Position numbers and translations under genes: made by a program. A stretch of 64,000 bases of DNA, taken from the NCBI GenBank assembly GCA_022782305.1, contig JALFPC010000054.1, positions 1 to 64,000 of the forward strand. The letters are read 5' to 3'. Positions 58,062-64,000 of the stretch are shown in pieces (the stretch's first letter is position 1; every line of letters begins with the position of its first letter). Source of the stretch: Prevotella sp. (GTDB taxonomy: Bacteria > Bacteroidota > Bacteroidia > Bacteroidales > Bacteroidaceae). The notes under the pieces are model-generated. The model was not told where the DNA came from. It searched no databases and was given only the letters and a program-made list of their open reading frames with translations.

Positions 58062-59378
58062 TTATTTGTTAGGCACGGCACGGATATTGTCGATGCGGAT
58101 GATAGGATGACAATCCTTGCCTTCATAGCCACCACCATTTACACAGAATATGGTGAGAGAGGCGAAGTCGTCGGCCTTGGTAGGACCTGTGGATGAAGCA
58201 GTACCATCCCAATACTTGTTGAATACGCCCTGCTGTCCGCCGATAGGCAATGTTACTGTTACCCACTTGCCACCGGTGTCGTAGCTGCCTGTAGTCTTCC
58301 AAGGAGCATAGATGGCGCGAGCCCATCCGTCGTTGGCATGGAAGAATTCGTTGTTGGCAGTAGAGATGGTCACCTTGTCTGGACCGGCAAAGATCACCTG
58401 CATAGGAGCAGCTGCCCACTTGCCTTCCTCAGGAATGCACATCTCAAACTTGAGAGACATATTCTCAAAGTCTGTGAAGTCTACGATGTCATTGAGCTTG
58501 ACACCATCGCCGCTGAAACCACCATTCCAGTCGCCTGCCCAATACTCGAATGAGAAGGCACCATCATTCCATGCTCCACCAGCAGTCATGTCTACATCGC
58601 CAAGGAGGAGATAATTGCCAGATAGAGAATTCTCGTCGCTTTGTATCTTCTGGGCATGCCAACCATGGTTGCCCAATACGACTCCAGACACTGGGTTAGG
58701 AGTATCGAAGTCAAAGAGAATACCGCGCTGGTCATGGAACTGGAAGTTGCTTCGTGTGGTACCATACTTGCTCTTCACCTTAATGAATCCAGCGGGAGCC
58801 TCTGCAGGCACGATGAAACGAATTTCAGTAAGAGAGATGCTGGTGATATTCTCACGTGGCAACACATAGTTGTTAGGGAACTCAACGCTTAATGGATATT
58901 CCTCATAATCGAGGAAATAATTTCCCTTGATGACAGCCTCTTCACCCACCTTTGCCTGCTCGTTCACCATTGAACTAATAACAGGGGCACTGATGAGCAC
59001 CTTGAAGTCATACTCTACGGTATCGTTTCCTGTAGTGATAAAATAGATCTTGTCGGTAACCTTCTCTGGAATGGTCTTAGGCACCGTGAGCAGTATTGCA
59101 TTATCAGTCATGTAACTGGTATTGAGCACTGCTGGGCGATCATTGAAGTTGATGGCCTTTACGCTGCGCAGGTTGTTACCCACAATACAGATAGGCGTAT
59201 TGAGGAAAGCACCTGTCAGCAGTGAGTCCTTGCTGGCGGCATCAGCCATGCGGATATAAGAGATAGATGGCGTGCCATCTGCGGTCTCATACTCATCGGG
59301 CTGGTCTTCGCATGATGTGAAACCTGTCATGCAGACAAGGGCGATGCCGAGAGTCAGTTTGAAATATTTGGTATTCAT
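58062..59378 (-). CDS. IPT/TIG surface glycan-binding lipoprotein (SGBP-B type)
   Basis: Lipobox MTGFTSC|EDQPDE; IPT-like domains; C-terminal Trp-rich domain ILFDFDTPNP...NHGWHAQ...FEYWAGDWNGGFSGDG. Confidence 0.85.
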   Translation of the reverse strand: MNTKYFKLTLGIALVCMTGFTSCEDQPDEYETADGTPSISYIRMADAASKDSLLTGAFLNTPICIVGNNLRSVKAINFNDRPAVLNTSYMTDNAILLTVPKTIPEKVTDKIYFITTGNDTVEYDFKVLISAPVISSMVNEQAKVGEEAVIKGNYFLDYEEYPLSVEFPNNYVLPRENITSISLTEIRFIVPAEAPAGFIKVKSKYGTTRSNFQFHDQRGILFDFDTPNPVSGVVLGNHGWHAQKIQSDENSLSGNYLLLGDVDMTAGGAWNDGAFSFEYWAGDWNGGFSGDGVKLNDIVDFTDFENMSLKFEMCIPEEGKWAAAPMQVIFAGPDKVTISTANNEFFHANDGWARAIYAPWKTTGSYDTGGKWVTVTLPIGGQQGVFNKYWDGTASSTGPTKADDFASLTIFCVNGGGYEGKDCHPIIRIDNIRAVPNK

Positions 59379-59417
59379 ATTTGTTTCCTTTTATTTGTTA
59401 ATGAATTCCGTATGTTA

Positions 59418-61157
59418 TTAGTATCTGTAGGTTGAACGTACGTCCACACTAACTGGTTCCACATTGCTTCCGAGGTTTGGATTAACAGATACATCCTCAG
59501 TTGGGAATGGGATAGTGAAGGTCTTGTCAGTCACGTTGGGAGCTGGAGTAGAAGTGTCATATTCTGCACCTGAAGCATCCCATACACCAGTCTCATAGTA
59601 AACCTTGTAAACATCTGAGAGATTCCACCATGCATTGCGCTTCTGAGCCTGTAGCTCTTCAATACACTTATTTGGCTCATAGTAGGCACGGCGTACGAAG
59701 TCATACCAACGGTCACCCTCGCCAGCAAGTTCCAGACGGCGCTCCTTCCATACATCATCGAAGGTGATGGAAGTCTTTGGAGTATAACCGCTAACGGCAC
59801 GTCCGCGCACTTTATTAAAGGCATCGAGAGCATCGGCATTTGTTGTTGTGCCACCATCAAGGAGAGTCTGTGCCTCTGCCAATACGAGGTATACGTCAGA
59901 GAGACGGAGGATATGAGTAGCCACGGCATAAGCCATACGTGCTGCCGATACACCGCACTCTACCAAGTGGTCGTTGTTGTTGCCATAAGCATGCTTAACA
60001 TTCTGTGCACCGCAAGGACCCTGGAATGTCTCGGTGGCAGCCTTATTATAATTCTTGTTGTAATAGAATTCCATAATCTCAAATCCAGCTCTTCCGTCAC
60101 GCAATGTGTGGTCACGCCAGAAGTATGGATAATAATCGCCTGGTAGCATGATGGTGGCCTTGCGGCGGATATCCACATCTACACGGTCAGCAGGTTTGTC
60201 AGTAGGTTTAACGCCAAATGCAGCCATGAGGTCTACAGAAGGGCCACCCCAGCCGCCCCAGCAGTCACCATTCTCGTCAAAGTTCTCAGGCATAAGGTCG
60301 CTCTGCAGTGTGTTCTGTGAAGTCCACTGAGAACCCACTGTCCATCGCCAAGCGATAAGGCTTTCGTCAGAAATATTGTTTGAACCGCGGAAGATATCCT
60401 CATAGTTTGGCATGAGCACACGACCAGAGTTATTGATCACATCCTTGGCATACTGTGCAGCCTTTGTCAGGTCGTCATTGTTGAGAGTGCCTGTAACACC
60501 AGCCTTGGTAAGATATACCTTGGCAAGCATACCCTCTGCGCAATAGTAGTCCATATGACCATTGGTGAGTTTCTGCTTAGGCATGATCTCCATAGCCTTC
60601 TCGAGAGTCATGATGATATACTCGTAGACATCAGCCTTAGCCACCTTCCTACAGGTTTTGTATTCGCCTGAAGCGAGCACATCAGAAGTATTGTGTATGA
60701 TGGGCACGTCGCCGAATGAACGTACGAGATAGAAATAAGCCATGGCTTTCCAGATAAGACACTCGCCTTGACACTGGCGAATAGTGGCTTCAGATGCACT
60801 GGCACCACCAAGGGCTTGATAAACGGTATTGGAATGACCGATTACAGCCCATAGAGAATAAGACATTTTTACCAAGTCCTCGTCGGTACCATTTACAGAG
60901 AAGTTGAGGTATGGGCTGCTGCCCCAGTACATATTGCCTGACATCACCTCACCCATTTTGATGAAGCCACGCTGGAAGTCATACCAGGGCGAATTGTACA
61001 GGTAGTTGACACCCGACACACATGCAGCGTCTGAACTATAGTAGTTGTCCAGGTTGTAGTTGTCCTCTACAGGACGATCCAGGAAGTCGTCACAAGATGT
61101 CATGGCGAATCCAAGCATCGCTGCACAAGCTAAATATTTGATATTCTTGAGTTTCAT
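59418..61157 (-). CDS. SusD/RagB-family outer membrane lipoprotein
   Basis: Lipobox FAMTSC|DDFLDRPVEDNYN; GECLIWKAMAYFYLVRSFGDVPII; KVRGRAVSGYTPKTSITFDDVWKERRLELAGEGDRWYDFVRR. Confidence 0.96.
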   Translation of the reverse strand: MKLKNIKYLACAAMLGFAMTSCDDFLDRPVEDNYNLDNYYSSDAACVSGVNYLYNSPWYDFQRGFIKMGEVMSGNMYWGSSPYLNFSVNGTDEDLVKMSYSLWAVIGHSNTVYQALGGASASEATIRQCQGECLIWKAMAYFYLVRSFGDVPIIHNTSDVLASGEYKTCRKVAKADVYEYIIMTLEKAMEIMPKQKLTNGHMDYYCAEGMLAKVYLTKAGVTGTLNNDDLTKAAQYAKDVINNSGRVLMPNYEDIFRGSNNISDESLIAWRWTVGSQWTSQNTLQSDLMPENFDENGDCWGGWGGPSVDLMAAFGVKPTDKPADRVDVDIRRKATIMLPGDYYPYFWRDHTLRDGRAGFEIMEFYYNKNYNKAATETFQGPCGAQNVKHAYGNNNDHLVECGVSAARMAYAVATHILRLSDVYLVLAEAQTLLDGGTTTNADALDAFNKVRGRAVSGYTPKTSITFDDVWKERRLELAGEGDRWYDFVRRAYYEPNKCIEELQAQKRNAWWNLSDVYKVYYETGVWDASGAEYDTSTPAPNVTDKTFTIPFPTEDVSVNPNLGSNVEPVSVDVRSTYRY

Positions 61158-61184
61158 TGTAAATCAAGTTTATTGTTAAATTGT

Positions 61185-64000
61185 TTAGAACGCTACATTT
61201 AGTCCGAAAGAGAATGATGTTGGTGAAGGATAACGTCCGTTGTCCAAACCATACACATTAGAACTTGTTGTAGAAACACCAATTTCTGGATCATAACCGT
61301 CATATCCGGTGATGGTCAGCAGGTTGGTGGCATTAAGAGTCATGCGGAGATTGGTGAGACCGAGCTTCTTGATAAGCTTCTTGTCGAAGGTATAACCAAG
61401 TGTGATGCTCTTGAGTCGCACATAACTGCCATCCTCAATAAATCTGTCGCTCCATGCGTCATTATCGCTTGGGTCGTTGATAGATGCTCTTGGATATGCT
61501 GCATCTGGGTTAGCCACAACCACATTGGTCACGTCATAGATCCAGTTGTCGGCCTTCACACCGTCTTTTGGAGTGAGGATAGCATGTCCGCCGCAGTCAG
61601 CAAGCTGGTTCTGCCATGCTGAGTTCATGTGAGAAAGCTTCATCTTGGTGTAGTTGCCCACCTTGTTGCCAAGAGAACCATTGATGAATACTGTCAGGTC
61701 GAAATTCTTGTATGTGAATGTGTTGTTCCAACCGAATGTCCATTTAGGCATTGGAGAACCGATATTGGTTTTGTCATTTTCGTCGATCACACCGTCACCG
61801 TTAACGTCTACAATCTTCACGTCACCAGGATAGATAGTGTTTTTAGGATTGTACTTGCTTGGGTCGGTATTCCAAGACTTTGTTCCATCTGCATTAGTTA
61901 CAATAGGGTTGTTCTGGTTGCGGAGGTCTACAGGAGAGTTGAGGATATCCTCAAAACTTGTGTAGACACCTGCTGTCTTATATCCATAGAAATTATAGAG
62001 AGACTCACCCTCTGCAGAACGTGTTACCACATCGGTCCACTGACCATAACCTACGAGAGCATTACCACCGGCAAGACTCTTGATCTTGTTTGAGTTGTGA
62101 GAGAAGTTTACGTCTGTAGACCAAGAGAAGTTCTTGGTGTGGATAGGACGTGCAGCCACTGTGAATTCAACACCAGTATTTTCGATGTCGCCATAGTTAC
62201 CCCATGGTGCTGCAAGAGCTGAAGAACCATTTCCGCCTGTACCCATGATAGAAGGCAAGGTGAGTGGCATGAGCATGTCCTTAGACATTTTCTTATACCA
62301 GTCAAAGGTGAATGAGAGGTCGCCACCGAAGAAACCGAGGTCGAGACCTATGTTCCACTGCTCCTGTGTTTCCCATTTGATGTCAAGGTTAGCCATGTTG
62401 GCAGGACGATAAGCCATGCCGAGCCCTGTGTCCATAGTAGACATAGCAGAACCCCACTTATAACTACCGATATCAGAGTTACCAGTCTGTCCCCATCCGA
62501 TGCGGAGTTTACCATTTGACAACCATGTTAAGTCTTTGAGGAAAGCCTCATTGTTGAAGCGCCATGCACCTGCGAAAGAATGGAATGAAGCCCAACGCTT
62601 GTTAGGACCGAAGTTAGAGCTACCATCACGACGGAAGGTGTAGGTGAGCAGGTAACGGTCGTCATAGTTGTAAGTTTCACGTGTGAAGAAAGAAGCCATG
62701 GCAGAAGAGTTGAAGCCAACACCTATCTGTGGGTCACCATCGCCGAGAGCAGGATTGTGGATAGCATCGTTAGGCAGGTTGGTATTATATACAGATACAT
62801 AATCCCAACTGCTCTCCCAGCACTCCTGACCGAGCATGGCAGTAACATGATGCTTTCCGAAAGACTCGCTCCATGTCAGATAGTTCTTTAATGTCCAATA
62901 TGTGCTTGAGTTCTTCTGTACTCGTGCGTTGTTGTTGTCACGTACCCATGTGCCAAGGTCTATTTTGGGTTCGTATGTGCTACCCTTTGACCAACTGAGA
63001 TCCCAACCGAACTCTGTGTGCAGAGTGAGGTTCTTCATAAAACTTATTTCTGTGAAGATAGAACCATTCAGTTTCTGGCGGTCGAGAAGTATCTCATTGA
63101 GCATCGCCATGGCTATTGGGTTAGGACTGGTAAATCCTTCCTTGGAAACGCTTGAATAGCCACCATCGATATTATAAATCTGAATATCTGGAGGAGTAAC
63201 CAATGAATACCGGATGATACCTTCCTCAGAATCAGCGAGTTTAAGGTTATCAGAAGTAGATGTATAAGAAGCATTGAAACCAAGTTTCAACCATGGTTTG
63301 AGTTTAGCATCGAGGTTGGCACGCATACCATAGCGCTCAAACTCAGAACCGATAATGGTACCTTCCTGATTCATATAGTTGGCAGACACATAGTACTGCA
63401 CATTGTCGGTACCACCCTGGGCAGAGATCTGGTGATTGTGCTGCCATGCTGTCTGGAAGATAGCATCCTGCCAGTTGGTACCCTTGCCCAATACAGATGG
63501 GTCAGAATACATTGGGTCAGCACTGCTTTTGGTTATCTCATACTGGTCAACGAGAGTGTTGTAGTATGTAGCAAACTCGCGGAGGTTCATCATGTCAATG
63601 CGCTTCATCTGGCGAGACATGGTGACGCTACCATCATAAGTGAACTTGGCTTCGCCGCTCTTACCACGCTTTGTTGTGATGAGCACAACACCATTAGCAC
63701 CCTGAGCACCATAGATGGCGGTGGCGGAAGCATCCTTGAGAATTTCCATGCTTACGATGTCACCGGGGTTCAAAGTAGCCAGAGGAGAGATGGTAGAAAC
63801 GGAACCATTGCCTAGACGATCACCCAGACCGAAGTCGGAACCACTCTTACCACCACCCTGGAAGATCACACCGTCTACAACGTATAGAGGCTCAGCACCA
63901 GCATTGATGGTAGCCTGACCACGTACTCGGATAGACTGGCTTGAACCAGGAGCACCAGATGTGGCATAGGTGGTAACACCAGCTACACGACCCTGGAAAG
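61185..64000 (-). CDS. SusC/RagA-family TonB-linked outer membrane protein (N-terminus beyond right edge)
   Basis: Frame is open to position 64000: [49 protein letters not shown]. The listed start at 63869 is an internal [33 protein letters not shown]. Confidence 0.97.
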   Translation of the reverse strand, partial: FQGRVAGVTTYATSGAPGSSQSIRVRGQATINAGAEPLYVVDGVIFQGGGKSGSDFGLGDRLGNGSVSTISPLATLNPGDIVSMEILKDASATAIYGAQGANGVVLITTKRGKSGEAKFTYDGSVTMSRQMKRIDMMNLREFATYYNTLVDQYEITKSSADPMYSDPSVLGKGTNWQDAIFQTAWQHNHQISAQGGTDNVQYYVSANYMNQEGTIIGSEFERYGMRANLDAKLKPWLKLGFNASYTSTSDNLKLADSEEGIIRYSLVTPPDIQIYNIDGGYSSVSKEGFTSPNPIAMAMLNEILLDRQKLNGSIFTEISFMKNLTLHTEFGWDLSWSKGSTYEPKIDLGTWVRDNNNARVQKNSSTYWTLKNYLTWSESFGKHHVTAMLGQECWESSWDYVSVYNTNLPNDAIHNPALGDGDPQIGVGFNSSAMASFFTRETYNYDDRYLLTYTFRRDGSSNFGPNKRWASFHSFAGAWRFNNEAFLKDLTWLSNGKLRIGWGQTGNSDIGSYKWGSAMSTMDTGLGMAYRPANMANLDIKWETQEQWNIGLDLGFFGGDLSFTFDWYKKMSKDMLMPLTLPSIMGTGGNGSSALAAPWGNYGDIENTGVEFTVAARPIHTKNFSWSTDVNFSHNSNKIKSLAGGNALVGYGQWTDVVTRSAEGESLYNFYGYKTAGVYTSFEDILNSPVDLRNQNNPIVTNADGTKSWNTDPSKYNPKNTIYPGDVKIVDVNGDGVIDENDKTNIGSPMPKWTFGWNNTFTYKNFDLTVFINGSLGNKVGNYTKMKLSHMNSAWQNQLADCGGHAILTPKDGVKADNWIYDVTNVVVANPDAAYPRASINDPSDNDAWSDRFIEDGSYVRLKSITLGYTFDKKLIKKLGLTNLRMTLNATNLLTITGYDGYDPEIGVSTTSSNVYGLDNGRYPSPTSFSFGLNVAF

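Noticed and set aside
61185-63869. SusC ORF start at 63869
   Set aside because: Internal GTG (VDGVIFQGG); the frame continues to the window edge with the SusC plug signature FQGRVAGV.
1-64000. CRISPR arrays, prophage, transposons or rRNA operons
   Set aside because: No direct-repeat/spacer pattern, transposase, phage structural or rRNA sequence was recognised; the only tandem array is the 21-bp repeat at 5.3 kb, which has no spacers.

Overview
The window looks like Bacteroidetes chromosome, most likely Prevotella or a close relative. Support: TAnnTTTG-type -7 promoters, a fused SecDF, SusC/SusD genes and the acpP-fabF-rnc and hemD-rnpA-yidD neighbourhoods. Positions 1-44 kb are mostly housekeeping and envelope genes: an AraC regulator cut by the left edge, a TolC/HlyD/MFS efflux operon, secDF, a rhomboid protease, HU, kduD/kduI, tRNA-Gln(UUG), tyrS, yidD/rnpA/hemD, metK, an M16 protease, xerD/aroQ, glycosyltransferases and LPS-modifying enzymes, a GH3-family protein, rnc/fabF/acpP, pdxB, and a His-rich small protein next to a TonB receptor. 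From 44.5 kb to the right edge lies one minus-strand polysaccharide utilization locus (PUL) for beta-mannan/galactomannan. It encodes SusC (cut by the edge), SusD, two IPT/TIG surface lipoproteins, a small orphan secreted protein, a GH26-GH5 fusion, a GH26-like lipoprotein that appears to have lost its catalytic residues, a GH26 mannanase, a GH130 phosphorylase, an MFS transporter, an AGE-family 2-epimerase and a GH36 alpha-galactosidase. The observations I rate highest are: (1) the GH26-derived putative pseudoenzyme lipoprotein between two intact GH26 genes; (2) the 163-aa ORF (about 150 aa from the preferred start) that pairs a module resembling the GH26-GH5 N-terminus with a T9SS-CTD-like tail; (3) a 21-bp, four-copy tandem repeat with a palindromic core in the secDF/efflux intergenic region; (4) interleaved inverted repeats between the His-rich gene and the TonB receptor; (5) intercistronic hairpins inside the PUL and inside acpP-fabF. 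All calls come from reading the sequence and the supplied ORFs; no database search was run.
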